Source: JAZQUM01 sp045631305
Lineage (GTDB): Bacteria; Bacillota; Clostridia; Oscillospirales; Oscillospiraceae
Length of the DNA: 29,982 bases
Reading direction: 5' to 3'
Assembly: GCA_045631305.1 (NCBI GenBank)
Contig: JAZQUM010000052.1
Location: 1 to 29,982, forward strand
The notes below the pieces were generated by a model that saw nothing but the letters and a program-made list of their open reading frames with translations, had not been told where the DNA came from and did no database searches. Positions within the stretch are counted from its first letter, which is position 1. Each line of letters begins with the position of its first letter. Positions 1 to 7,787 of the stretch are shown one piece after another. A program made the position numbers and the translations under genes.

Positions 1-498
1 CTTCAAACTGGCGGAGCGGATCAGGCGGGCATCGGCAGGCACAAAGTCACCTGCTTCCAGATGGATCACATCACCGGGCACCAGCTCAGCTGCGTCCACT
101 ACTTTTTCCACGCCGTCACGAATCACGCGGGCATGGGGCGCAGAGAGATTTTTCAGGGCGTCCAGCGCCTTTTCTGCTTTGCTTTCCTGCATCACGCCCA
201 TAACGGCGTTAAGCACCACGATCACAAGAATCAGCAAAGGTTCAAAAAACTCCTTAGCTTCCCCTTCTACGCAGGCAATGGCAAAAGATACTGCAGCTGC
301 GGCCAGCAGGATCAAAATCATAGCATCTTTGAACTGGTCAAAGAAACGCTGAACCATGGTTTTCTTTGCTTTTTCCCGCAGACGGTTTTCACCGTATTTA
401 GCTCTTCTCGCCTCAACTTCTGCCGAGATAAGACCTGCAGAGGGATTCGTTTCCAGGCTGCGGATCACTTCTTCAGAATTCTGATGATGGAATATCAA
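1..498 (-). CDS. P-type Ca2+-transporting ATPase, N-terminal 166 residues (runs off the window)
   Basis: Membrane pump that would export Ca2+ (or Mn2+) with ATP. Only the first 166 codons are here; the gene continues past base 1. Visible parts: the cytoplasmic cation-ATPase N-domain (residues about 1-45, with AEVEARRAKYGENRL), a first membrane pair (about 55-100, with ILILLAAAAVSFAIA and LLILVIVVLNAVMGV), and the start of the actuator domain (QESKAEKALDALKNL, then VPGDVIHLEAGDFVPADARL). These are typical of type IIA/PMR1-like ATPases. The phosphorylation motif DKTGT lies outside the window. The start is TTG at 498, with AGGAGG seven to eight bases upstream; the first in-frame ATG is about 48 codons later and would delete the N-domain. 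Ca2+ versus Mn2+ specificity cannot be decided from this fragment. Confidence 0.9.
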   Translation of the reverse strand, partial: MIFHHQNSEEVIRSLETNPSAGLISAEVEARRAKYGENRLREKAKKTMVQRFFDQFKDAMILILLAAAAVSFAIACVEGEAKEFFEPLLILVIVVLNAVMGVMQESKAEKALDALKNLSAPHARVIRDGVEKVVDAAELVPGDVIHLEAGDFVPADARLIRSASLK

Positions 499-543
499 TT
501 GATTTGCCTCCTAATTCATTTTCCATAGTATATCCAATATGTT

Positions 544-570
544 AAAAAGAGCAGACTTTACCGTCTGCTC
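544..570 (-). terminator. Intrinsic terminator inside the ATPase leader
   Basis: GAGCAGAC, six-base loop, GTCTGCTC, then TTTTT on the minus strand. There is no complete minus-strand gene just upstream of it to terminate, and it lies between the predicted promoter and the ATPase start, so it probably works as an attenuator. Confidence 0.7.
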
Positions 571-602
571 CCCGCAGGCGCCTTTGCCAAGCGAGCAGCG
601 CC
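544..602 (-). promoter_or_regulatory. Leader RNA with mutually exclusive terminator and pseudoknot in front of the P-type ATPase
   Basis: Read on the minus strand, about 10 bases after the predicted transcription start. GGCGC (602-598) can pair with GCGCC (581-577). The loop bases TGCTC (597-593) can pair with GAGCA (570-566), giving a pseudoknot. The same GAGCAGAC segment (570-563) is the 5' arm of a perfect 8-bp terminator hairpin closed by GTCTGCTC (556-549) and followed by five T. One fold therefore excludes the other, as in an attenuator. It does not match the conserved bases I remember for yybP-ykoY (Mn2+), fluoride or M-box RNAs. Its function as a sensor is inference. Confidence 0.5.
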
Positions 603-618
603 AAAATTTACACATTTA

Positions 619-647
619 ACATTATCGAAAATAGGATGCCTTGTCAA
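619..647 (-). promoter_or_regulatory. Sigma-A-type promoter of the P-type ATPase
   Basis: TTGACA (647-642), 17-base spacer, TAATGT (624-619) on the minus strand. Transcription would begin near 612, giving a leader of about 113 bases. Confidence 0.65.
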
Positions 648-728
648 ACGAAATGGGCCAAACTTTACAAAATCTTGATATTTCTTCCTGCTACAGCAAA
701 AAAACTCTGTATATCGGCCTGCTTTTCG

Positions 729-757
729 TTGTATTTGGGCCACTTTCATGATATTAT
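729..757 (+). promoter_or_regulatory. Sigma-A-type promoter of prfC
   Basis: TTGTAT (729-734), 17-base spacer, TATTAT (752-757). Start near 764, 36 bases before the prfC GTG. It is divergent from the ATPase promoter. Confidence 0.6.
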
Positions 758-799
758 AAACAGTTGAGAAAGAAATTTACTAAAGAAGGAGAGACCACC

Positions 800-2398
800 G
801 TGGCTAATCCGAATCTTGAAAAAGAAATTAACCGCCGTCGCACATTTGCTATTATCTCCCACCCCGACGCCGGTAAAACCACTCTTACTGAAAAATTCCT
901 GCTTTACGGCGGTGCCATTCAGCAGGCCGGCTCTGTAAAGGGCAAGGCCACCGCCCGCCACGCCGTTTCCGACTGGATGGAAATCGAAAAGCAGCGCGGT
1001 ATTTCCATCACTTCCTCCGTGATGCAGTTTGAATATGAAGGCTACTGCATCAACATTCTGGATACCCCCGGCCACCAGGACTTCTCGGAAGATACCTACC
1101 GCACCCTGATGGCAGCTGACAGCGCTGTCATGGTAATCGACGGCGCAAAGGGTATTGAGCCCCAGACCCGCAAGCTCTTTAAGGTCTGCGCCATGCGCCA
1201 CATTCCTATCTTCACCTTCATCAACAAGATGGACCGTGAAAGCCGCGATCCCTTCGAGCTGATGGAAGAACTGGAAAACGAATTCGGCATCGGCACCTAT
1301 CCCGTCAACTGGCCCATCGGCTGCGGCGTGGATTTCAAGGGCGTGTATGACCGCGACAAGCGTCAGGTTCTGGCTTTCAGCGACTCTCATCGCGGCCAGA
1401 ACAAGCTCAGCGGCATCGAGTGCGACATCAGCGACACCGAGTTTATGGAAAGTCTCATCGGCAAGCGCCTTGCCGCAAAGCTCCTGGAAGACACCGAGCT
1501 GCTGGACGGCGCAGGCTATGAATTCGATCTGGACGAAGTGCGCCGCGGTAAGCTGAGCCCCGTATTCTTCGGCTCCGCTCTTACTAACTTCGGTGTGGAA
1601 CCCTTCCTGGAAAACTTCCTGAAGATGACCTCTGCACCTCTGGCCCGCGCCACTGCAGACGATATCGTTGACCCCTTTGACGAGCATTTCTCCGCCTTTG
1701 TTTTCAAAATTCAGGCAAACATGAATAAGGCGCACCGCGACCGTATCGCTTTCATGCGCATCTGCTCCGGTCAGTTCAACCGCAACAAGGAATACTGGCA
1801 CGTGCAGGGCAAGAAGCTGGCCAAGCTCTCTCAGCCCCAGCAGATGATGGCGCAGGAACGCGAAATCATCGACGAAGCCTACGCAGGCGACATCATCGGC
1901 GTGTTCGACCCCGGCATCTTCTCCATCGGTGACACCATTTGCGACAATGCCATGAAAGTAGAATTCGAAGGCATCCCCACCTTCGCTCCCGAGCATTTTG
2001 CCGAGATCGAACAGGTGGACACCATGAAACGCAAGCAGTTTGCCAAGGGCGTGACCCAGATCGCACAGGAAGGTGCCATTCAGATCTTCCACGAACCCGA
2101 TACCGGTATGGAACGCGTGATCGTGGGCGTAGTAGGCGTGCTGCAGTTTGAAGTGCTGGAACACCGCCTCAAGAGCGAATACAATGTGGATATCCGCCGC
2201 CGCAACCTCTCCTACCAGTTCATCCGCTGGATCGGCAACAAGGATCTGGATCCCAAGACGCTGAACCTTGCTTCCGACACCCGCTGGGTGCAGGACTTCA
2301 AGGGCAATAACCTTTTGATCTTCTCCAACCAGTGGAGCATCAAGTGGGCACTGGACAAGAACAAGGATCTGGTGCTGGAAGAGTTCTCCCGCAACTGA
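800..2398 (+). CDS. prfC: Peptide chain release factor 3 (RF3)
   Basis: Translational GTPase that removes RF1/RF2 from the ribosome after peptide release, using GTP. The 532-residue length matches E. coli RF3 (529). The N-terminal G domain has RRTFAIISHPDAGKTTLTE (G1), RGISITSS (G2), DTPGHQDFSEDTYR (G3) and FINKMDRE (G4), followed by RF3 domains II and III. The open frame extends to a TTG at 764, but AAGGAG at 786-791 places the start at GTG 800, and TTG 764 would coincide with the predicted transcription start. It is monocistronic: own promoter upstream, strong terminator directly downstream. Confidence 0.97.
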   Translation: MANPNLEKEINRRRTFAIISHPDAGKTTLTEKFLLYGGAIQQAGSVKGKATARHAVSDWMEIEKQRGISITSSVMQFEYEGYCINILDTPGHQDFSEDTYRTLMAADSAVMVIDGAKGIEPQTRKLFKVCAMRHIPIFTFINKMDRESRDPFELMEELENEFGIGTYPVNWPIGCGVDFKGVYDRDKRQVLAFSDSHRGQNKLSGIECDISDTEFMESLIGKRLAAKLLEDTELLDGAGYEFDLDEVRRGKLSPVFFGSALTNFGVEPFLENFLKMTSAPLARATADDIVDPFDEHFSAFVFKIQANMNKAHRDRIAFMRICSGQFNRNKEYWHVQGKKLAKLSQPQQMMAQEREIIDEAYAGDIIGVFDPGIFSIGDTICDNAMKVEFEGIPTFAPEHFAEIEQVDTMKRKQFAKGVTQIAQEGAIQIFHEPDTGMERVIVGVVGVLQFEVLEHRLKSEYNVDIRRRNLSYQFIRWIGNKDLDPKTLNLASDTRWVQDFKGNNLLIFSNQWSIKWALDKNKDLVLEEFSRN

Positions 2399-2413
2399 TA
2401 CCATATTTCCAAA

Positions 2414-2443
2414 AGTCTCCGACAAAAGTCGGAGACTTTTTTT
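2414..2443 (+). terminator. Intrinsic terminator of prfC
   Basis: Perfect 10-bp stem AGTCTCCGAC / GTCGGAGACT with an AAAA loop, followed by a T run. Confidence 0.9.
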
Positions 2444-2512
2444 GCGAATATTTCCCTCACTGCGGGGGAATGCTGACTGAGCGCAGATCTCTGCGGTTCA
2501 GGAGGTATATGT

Positions 2513-3313
2513 ATGGGCAGATTTTCCAATAAAACCGTTTTAATTACCGGCGGCGGGCGCTGTGTTCTCTCCAACGGCATGGCAGGCTCCATCGGCTATG
2601 GCATTGCCATCGCCTTCGCCAAAGAGGGCGCCAACATTGCTATTACCGGCCGCAATTTCCAAAAGCTTACGGACGCCAAAGAAGAACTGCAGCAGCTTTT
2701 CGGCGTGCAGGTGCTCCCCATTCAGGCAGATATTTCCCTCGGAAGCGACAATGCAGGCTGCGCTAAAAACACGGTGGCACAAATTGCAGAAAAATTTGGC
2801 GGGCTGGATGTTCTGATTAATAATGCCCAGGCCTCCGCCTCAGGCATTTCCCTCATCCAGCACACCACCGAGCAGTTTGATCTTGCCATCTACTCCGGGC
2901 TCTATTCCACATTTCATTATATGCAGGCAGCATACCCTTACCTTGCCACGGCACAGGGCAGCGTCATCAACTTTGCTTCTGGAGCAGGTCTTTTCGGAAA
3001 TCCCGGCCAATGCTCCTATGCCGCCGCCAAGGAAGGCATCCGTGCTTTGAGCCGTGTGGCCGCCAAGGAGTGGGGTGCAGATAACATCAATGTAAACGTC
3101 ATCTGTCCTTTGGCTTGGACTGCCAAGCTGGAGGAGTTCCAAAAAGTTTCCCCCGATGCTTTTGAAAAAAATGTATTTACTCCGCCTATGAATCGCTTCG
3201 CAGATCCCGAACTGGATATTGGCCGTGTGTGCCTGCAGCTTGCCTCCCCCGATTTCAAATATCTCACGGGCGAAACACTGACGCTTCAGGGCGGCACCGG
3301 TCTTCGCCCCTGA
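2513..3313 (+). CDS. Short-chain dehydrogenase/reductase (FabG-like) with extended cofactor loop
   Basis: NAD(P)-dependent oxidoreductase of the classical SDR family, 266 residues, cytosolic. A Rossmann start TGGGR (12-16) is followed by about eight extra residues, then GSIGYGIA (25-32), so the glycine-rich loop is longer than the usual TGxxxGIG. NNAQ (103-106) replaces NNAG. The catalytic residues are present: Ser156 (NFASGAG), Tyr169 and Lys173 (YAAAK). AGGAGG at 2500-2505 supports the ATG at 2513. It is flanked by terminators on both sides, so it is probably a single-gene unit, although I see no clear promoter between 2444 and 2500. The substrate is unknown; a 3-oxoacyl reductase or a sugar/steroid dehydrogenase are both possible. 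Confidence 0.9.
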   Translation: MGRFSNKTVLITGGGRCVLSNGMAGSIGYGIAIAFAKEGANIAITGRNFQKLTDAKEELQQLFGVQVLPIQADISLGSDNAGCAKNTVAQIAEKFGGLDVLINNAQASASGISLIQHTTEQFDLAIYSGLYSTFHYMQAAYPYLATAQGSVINFASGAGLFGNPGQCSYAAAKEGIRALSRVAAKEWGADNINVNVICPLAWTAKLEEFQKVSPDAFEKNVFTPPMNRFADPELDIGRVCLQLASPDFKYLTGETLTLQGGTGLRP

Positions 3314-3320
3314 TTTTTCA

Positions 3321-3357
3321 CCGGGAGACTCTCTTCAAGGGAGTCGCCCGGCATTTT
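3321..3357 (+). terminator. Intrinsic terminator after the SDR gene
   Basis: CCGGGAGACTC (3321-3331) pairs with GAGTCGCCCGG (3341-3351) with one mismatch, followed by CATTTTT. Confidence 0.75.
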
Positions 3358-3374
3358 TGTTTACAATATATTCC

Positions 3375-3404
3375 TTGATGCGCCTTGCCGCGATGTGCTA
3401 AAAT
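3375..3404 (+). promoter_or_regulatory. Promoter of the lipoprotein-glpK-Ldh2 operon
   Basis: TTGATG (3375-3380), 18-base spacer, TAAAAT (3399-3404). The spacing is one base longer than ideal. Confidence 0.5.
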
Positions 3405-3445
3405 AATTTTAAAGAAACTGCTATTTTATAAGGAGGGGATTTCTT

Positions 3446-4366
3446 GTGAAAAGACTATTTTTGCTTTTTCTTTTCTGCGCAGTATTGCTTTGCTCCTGTG
3501 GGGCCAATGCTAATACCGGCGATCCTCTCCCTCCCGATGATACAGACACCAGCCCTCTCCCCACTGAAGAAGGCCTTACGGTTTCTATTGACCATTTGGG
3601 TCTTGAATTTGCCCGTGATCTCCATGATCCCACAGCGCTTTTGACTCTGGCCCGGGAAACAGCGCCGCTCCTTCAAAAGGAACTGGCTCTGCGGGGCTAT
3701 GAAGTGCAGGAAATTACCTGCACCATCGGCACCGCCAACCTGATGACCGCCCAGGCTCTTAATGAAGGCGGCGTGGATATTGCCATTTTGCCCGGGGAAA
3801 GCTTTGCCGAGCTTTGCTATGACGATGCCCGCCCTGTGTTGGGTGGCACTGCGCGGGAAAGTTTTACTTTTGGCGCTTTTGCTGCAGACAGCACTTACGG
3901 CGCTAAACTTTCCAAAAAAAGTTCCCTCTCTTTGGAAGATCTGGAAAAAGCCCACTGGGGCATTTTAGCCAATGACGAGAGCTGCCGCACTTACCTTTCT
4001 CTTTATCTTGCCGATCATTATGAGGGTGCTTCCCTTTCCGATCTCCCCCGCATTTCCGAATTTGAAACCTCCGCTGCCCTGAGCGCCGCTGCAAAGGACG
4101 GAAAAGTCGACATCGCCGTGCCGGAAAGCAGCGAAACTCTCCCCCTTCTTTTTGAAACTGAGCCGCTCTATTCCTCTGTAGTGGCCGTCACCCTGCAGAA
4201 TGAAACAGTTGCTTCCGACGCATTTATCCGTGCCTTGCAGGAAAGTTTTACTGCTATCCTCGCTGAAAATCCCGATCTTCTTTCGCTCTACCATATCCGC
4301 TATTTCACTCCTGTAGAGAATGCGGATCTTGACCCTGCACGCCGCGTTCTCACCATCACTTATTAG
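3446..4366 (+). CDS. PhnD-like substrate-binding lipoprotein
   Basis: Extracytoplasmic solute-binding protein anchored by lipid, 306 residues. The signal peptide covers residues 1-17 with a lipobox LCSC (lipidated Cys18), then an acidic, Pro-rich linker (about 24-43). The rest matches the phosphate/phosphonate-binding (PhnD) fold: an early segment with RETAPLLQKELALRGYEVQ, a middle segment with EGGVDIAILPGESFAEL, and a second lobe with WGILANDESCRTYLSLYLAD. Start is GTG 3446 with AGGAGGGG at 3431-3438. No ABC permease or ATPase is adjacent, so it is an orphan here. The glpK ribosome-binding site overlaps its stop codon, so the two are translated from one mRNA. The ligand is unknown. Confidence 0.8.
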   Translation: MKRLFLLFLFCAVLLCSCGANANTGDPLPPDDTDTSPLPTEEGLTVSIDHLGLEFARDLHDPTALLTLARETAPLLQKELALRGYEVQEITCTIGTANLMTAQALNEGGVDIAILPGESFAELCYDDARPVLGGTARESFTFGAFAADSTYGAKLSKKSSLSLEDLEKAHWGILANDESCRTYLSLYLADHYEGASLSDLPRISEFETSAALSAAAKDGKVDIAVPESSETLPLLFETEPLYSSVVAVTLQNETVASDAFIRALQESFTAILAENPDLLSLYHIRYFTPVENADLDPARRVLTITY

Positions 4367-4376
4367 GAGATCTGCC

Positions 4377-5882
4377 ATGGCAAAATATGTAATTGCCCTT
4401 GATCAGGGCACTACCAGTTCCCGCGCTATTTTGTTTGACGCAAAAGGCAAGCCCTGCGCCTCCGCCCAATATGAATTTGCCCAGCATTTCCCTCGGGCCG
4501 GTTGGGTAGAACATGATCCCATGGAAATTCTGGAAACACAGTTTCGCTCTGCCCGGGACGCCATGGCAAAAATCGGCGCCACCGCGGCCGACATTGCCGC
4601 CATCGGCATTACCAATCAGCGCGAAACCACCATTCTTTGGGATAGAGCCACAGGCAAGCCTATTCATAACGCCATCGTTTGGCAGTGCCGCCGCACTGCA
4701 GAGCGAGTGGCAGAGCTGACAAAAGACTGCGATCTTACCGAGTACATCACCGAAGCCACAGGGCTGATCCCCGATGCCTACTTCTCTGCCACCAAGATCG
4801 AGTGGCTACTGGACCATGTGCCCGGCGCGCGGGAAAAGGCAGAACGAGGCGAGATCCTCTTTGGCACCATTGATACCTGGCTCATTTGGAACCTCACCGG
4901 CGGTGCAGCACATGTGACCGACTATTCCAATGCCGCCCGCACCATGCTTTTTGATATCCATTCTCTCAAGTGGGACGAAAAGCTTATGGAGATCTTTCGC
5001 ATTCCTGCACCCATTTTGCCCGAAGTCTGCCCCAGCAGCATGGTATACGGCACGGTGGCAGAAGGTCTTGCCGGTTTGGAAAACCTTGCAGGCGTTCCTA
5101 TTGGCGGCGCTATCGGCGATCAGCAGAGTGCCCTTTTCGGGCAGGCTTGCTTTGAGATGGGCCAAGCCAAAAATACATATGGCACCGGCTGCTTCCTTGT
5201 GATGAACACCGGTGATAAATGCCTGCGCAGCCGCAACCGCCTTCTTACCACCATTGCCTGGGGTTTGGACGGCAAGGTGGAATATGCGCTGGAAGGCAGT
5301 GTATTCAATGCCGGCAGCGTCATCAAATGGATGCGGGAGGAAATGAAGATGATCTCCTCGACTAACGAGATCAACATCCTTGCCGCGCAGGTGGAAGACA
5401 CTGCAGGCGCCTACCTTGTACCCGCTTTTACCGGCCTTGGAACCCCTTACTGGGACATGTATGCCCGGGGCACAATCGTAGGCCTTACCCGCGGCTTCAA
5501 TAACTGTCACTTTGCCCGCATGGTACTGGAGAGCATCGCCTATCAGGTGGCAGACCTGATCCACGCTATGGAGGCTGACATCGGCGACAAGCTGAAAAAG
5601 CTCCGTGTGGACGGCGGCGCATCTGTCAGCGATATTCTGATGCAGTTCCAGAGCGATATTTTGGGCGCTGAGATCGACCGCCCCGAAAATGTGGAAACCA
5701 CCGCACTGGGCGCTGCTTACATGGCAGGCCTTGCCGTAGGTTTCTTCAAAAACCGTGATGAAATTGCAGAAAATATGGCTATTCAGCGCACCTTCACTCC
5801 GCAACTGGATGCAGATGCCCGCGAAAATCGCTATAAAAAGTGGCTTCGCGCCGTAGAGCGCAGCCGCAGCTGGGAAGAATAA
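4377..5882 (+). CDS. glpK: Glycerol kinase
   Basis: Phosphorylates glycerol to sn-glycerol 3-phosphate with ATP in the cytosol. At 501 residues it is full length (E. coli 502). FGGY-family motifs: DQGTTSSRAILFD near the N terminus, GWVEHDPMEI, NQRETTILWD and IVWQCRRTA (glycerol contacts), AIGDQQSALFGQ (catalytic Asp), VDGGASVSDILMQFQSDIL and TTALGAAYMAGLA (nucleotide side). The start is ATG 4377; AGGAGA at 4365-4370 overlaps the upstream stop. The longer frame from 4320 lies inside the lipoprotein gene and is rejected. The YHFY segment carrying the HPr-phosphorylated His in many Firmicutes kinases is absent (the region reads VYGTVAEGLAGLENLAG), so PTS activation is unlikely. No glpF or glpD is in the window. 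Confidence 0.97.
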   Translation: MAKYVIALDQGTTSSRAILFDAKGKPCASAQYEFAQHFPRAGWVEHDPMEILETQFRSARDAMAKIGATAADIAAIGITNQRETTILWDRATGKPIHNAIVWQCRRTAERVAELTKDCDLTEYITEATGLIPDAYFSATKIEWLLDHVPGAREKAERGEILFGTIDTWLIWNLTGGAAHVTDYSNAARTMLFDIHSLKWDEKLMEIFRIPAPILPEVCPSSMVYGTVAEGLAGLENLAGVPIGGAIGDQQSALFGQACFEMGQAKNTYGTGCFLVMNTGDKCLRSRNRLLTTIAWGLDGKVEYALEGSVFNAGSVIKWMREEMKMISSTNEINILAAQVEDTAGAYLVPAFTGLGTPYWDMYARGTIVGLTRGFNNCHFARMVLESIAYQVADLIHAMEADIGDKLKKLRVDGGASVSDILMQFQSDILGAEIDRPENVETTALGAAYMAGLAVGFFKNRDEIAENMAIQRTFTPQLDADARENRYKKWLRAVERSRSWEE

Positions 5883-5897
5883 GAAAGGAATGTCCAT

Positions 5898-7007
5898 ATG
5901 GAAACAAGACCTTATGTTGCCTGGAACTTAGTCCATGATTTTATGGTGGATGCCTTTGTTGGCTACGGTGTACCTAAGGAAGATGCCGCCATCTGCGCAG
6001 ATGTTCTTCTGGAAAGCGACCGCCGCGGTATTGAAAGCCACGGCTGCAACCGCTTCAAACCCATTTATCTTGACCGCATCAAAAACGGCACCCTTCTTCC
6101 CGTTACCAACATTGAAATTCTCAAAGAAACTCCTACCACCGTGGTGATGGATGCTCACGACGGTATGGGCATGGTGGCAAGCCACAAAATGATGACCATG
6201 CTCATTGAAAAGGCCAAAAAATACGGCATGGCAGGCGGCTCCATCTGCAACTCCACTCATTACGGCATTGCAGGTTACTGGACCGGCATGGCAGAAAAAG
6301 CCGGCATGATCGGTATCTCGGGCACCAACGCCCGCCCTTCTGTTGCCCCCACTTTCGGTGTGGAACCCATGATGGGCACCAATCCTCTCACCTTCACCAT
6401 GCCCACCGACGAGGAGTTCCCCTTCAATTTCGACTGCGCCACCTCCACCATCCAGAACGGCAAGATCGAATACTATGCCAGAAGCGAACAGCCCACCCCC
6501 GCAGGATTGGTAGTCACCAAAGACGGCGGCACCATGACGGATTCTGCCAATATTCTCAAGGAAATGCGAGCAGGCAACTGCGCGTTGGTTTCTCTGGGCG
6601 GTCTCGGCGAAGAGACGGGCGGCTTCAAGGGTTACGGTTTTACCACCATTGTGGAGATTCTCTCCGCCGCACTGACAGGCGGCCCTTACATGAAGGCCCT
6701 CAGCGGCAAGGATGAAAGCGGCAACAACTGCATGTATCATCTGGGCCATTTCTTCTTTGTCATCAACCCCGAATTTTTCATGGGTCTTGATACCTTCAAG
6801 GAAACGGCAGGCGGCATTTGCCGCGGTTTGCGCAATAGCGAGAAGGCTCCCGATGCTGAGCGGATCTATACCGCAGGCGAAAAGGAATATCTCGCCTGGC
6901 AGGAACGTAAAGATTTGGGTCTTCCTATAGGCGAATCGGTGCAGAAGGAATTCATCGCCATCCGCGATGAGCTGAACCTGCCCTACACCTTCCCCTTTGA
7001 AAAGTAA
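5898..7007 (+). CDS. Ldh2-family (malate/L-lactate-type) NAD(P)-dependent dehydrogenase
   Basis: Oxidoreductase of the Ldh2/MDH2 family, 369 residues, which reduces or oxidises 2-hydroxy/2-oxo acids (malate, L-lactate, ureidoglycolate and others). Recognisable pieces: SDRRGIESHGCNRF with the conserved active-site SHG, the cofactor region with MVASHKMMTMLIEKAKKYG, NSTHYGIAGYWTGMA (conserved THYG), and FGVEPMMGTNPLTFTMP. GGFKGYGFTTIVEILSAALTG closes the core. The start ATG 5898 lies 15 bases after glpK with AAAGGA before it. Operon position with glpK suggests co-regulation with glycerol use, but which acid it acts on cannot be read from the sequence. Confidence 0.88.
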   Translation: METRPYVAWNLVHDFMVDAFVGYGVPKEDAAICADVLLESDRRGIESHGCNRFKPIYLDRIKNGTLLPVTNIEILKETPTTVVMDAHDGMGMVASHKMMTMLIEKAKKYGMAGGSICNSTHYGIAGYWTGMAEKAGMIGISGTNARPSVAPTFGVEPMMGTNPLTFTMPTDEEFPFNFDCATSTIQNGKIEYYARSEQPTPAGLVVTKDGGTMTDSANILKEMRAGNCALVSLGGLGEETGGFKGYGFTTIVEILSAALTGGPYMKALSGKDESGNNCMYHLGHFFFVINPEFFMGLDTFKETAGGICRGLRNSEKAPDAERIYTAGEKEYLAWQERKDLGLPIGESVQKEFIAIRDELNLPYTFPFEK

Positions 7008-7014
7008 ATAAAAA

Positions 7015-7046
7015 AGAGGTCATCGGGTAGGATGACCTCTTTTTTT
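7015..7046. terminator. Bidirectional terminator between Ldh2 and anti-sigma genes
   Basis: Perfect 10-bp stem AGAGGTCATC (7015-7024) / GATGACCTCT (7031-7040) with a T run on the right and an A-rich tract (7007-7014) on the left, so it can serve both converging operons. Confidence 0.85.
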
Positions 7047-7086
7047 GATTCCATTTTGTATTCTGTGCCACGAAAATTGTTTTTTG

Positions 7087-7785
7087 TTATCGCACGTAGA
7101 CAGTTGCGACCTCGTTTTCGCCGATTTCGTCCATGAACACGCCCTGTTCCTGCATGAAGGCGCGGAAGGATGCATACTGCTGAAGATCCAGATAGTAAAC
7201 GGTTTCTTCCTCTGTTTCTTCTGCGCGGAAGGTCATGTTTGCATTTTCTGCCAGCCATGCGTCCATCTGCTCACGGGACACAGCGAAAGCGCTGCTTTCG
7301 GTTTTGCCTGCGGCGGGTGTTTCGCAATCGTCTGCAACGGCATTTGTGCTGCTGTCAGCCACGGATTCGGCAGCGTCCTCCAGGAGAATATCCTCTTCTG
7401 CCATTCCATCAGCTACGGAATCCATTATCACGGCGCTTTCCGTTGCCGTATCATCCATACCAACCCCACCAAGCACATAGGGCAGCGCCATCACCAGTAC
7501 AAGGCAGGCTGCCGCGCTGGCCACCACCGTCATCACACGGCGGGATTTTTTTGCCTTTTTGTTCCTTTCGCGTCTCACGCGCCACATGACCTGCTCTGCA
7601 AAGGTTTCAGGCAACTGGGGTGCAGGCGCGGAAAGTTCACGCGCCATCGCCATTAAATCCGCCAAATAGGCACGGCAGCCTTCACAACAATCCAGATGAC
7701 GGAGCACTTCTTGGCGTTCCTGCTCTGTTACTTCACCGTCGGCAAAGGTGCTGAGGAGGGCGGCATATTCTTCACAGTGTTTCAT
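7087..7785 (-). CDS. Zinc-finger anti-sigma factor, membrane anchored
   Basis: Predicted partner that holds the upstream ECF sigma factor inactive at the membrane. 232 residues: an N-terminal anti-sigma zinc domain with Cys4 and His30-x3-Cys34-x2-Cys37 (HLDCCEGC), a basic stretch (71-83), one membrane segment (about 84-106), and an acidic, probably extracytoplasmic part. A C-terminal globular piece (about 165-232) has YYLDLQQYASFRAFMQEQG. The order (ZAS domain, then membrane, then sensor) is the usual RsiW-type arrangement. It starts two bases after the sigma factor stop with GGGAGGG as ribosome-binding site, as expected for a pair made in fixed ratio. The signal that releases sigma is unknown. 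Confidence 0.88.
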   Translation of the reverse strand: MKHCEEYAALLSTFADGEVTEQERQEVLRHLDCCEGCRAYLADLMAMARELSAPAPQLPETFAEQVMWRVRRERNKKAKKSRRVMTVVASAAACLVLVMALPYVLGGVGMDDTATESAVIMDSVADGMAEEDILLEDAAESVADSSTNAVADDCETPAAGKTESSAFAVSREQMDAWLAENANMTFRAEETEEETVYYLDLQQYASFRAFMQEQGVFMDEIGENEVATVYVR

Positions 7786-7787
7786 TG

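Noticed and set aside
544..602. yybP-ykoY (Mn2+) or fluoride riboswitch
   Set aside because: The GGGGAGCAG piece recalls GGGGAGUAG of yybP-ykoY, but the rest of the conserved bases and the second helix are absent; the fluoride class lacks its 3' conserved bases as well.
558..749. 63-codon minus-strand frame in the ATPase/prfC gap
   Set aside because: It overlaps the predicted ATPase promoter and leader hairpin, has no ribosome-binding site and no recognisable motif.
746..2425. 559-codon open frame on the minus strand opposite prfC
   Set aside because: Antisense shadow of prfC; it also runs through the prfC terminator.
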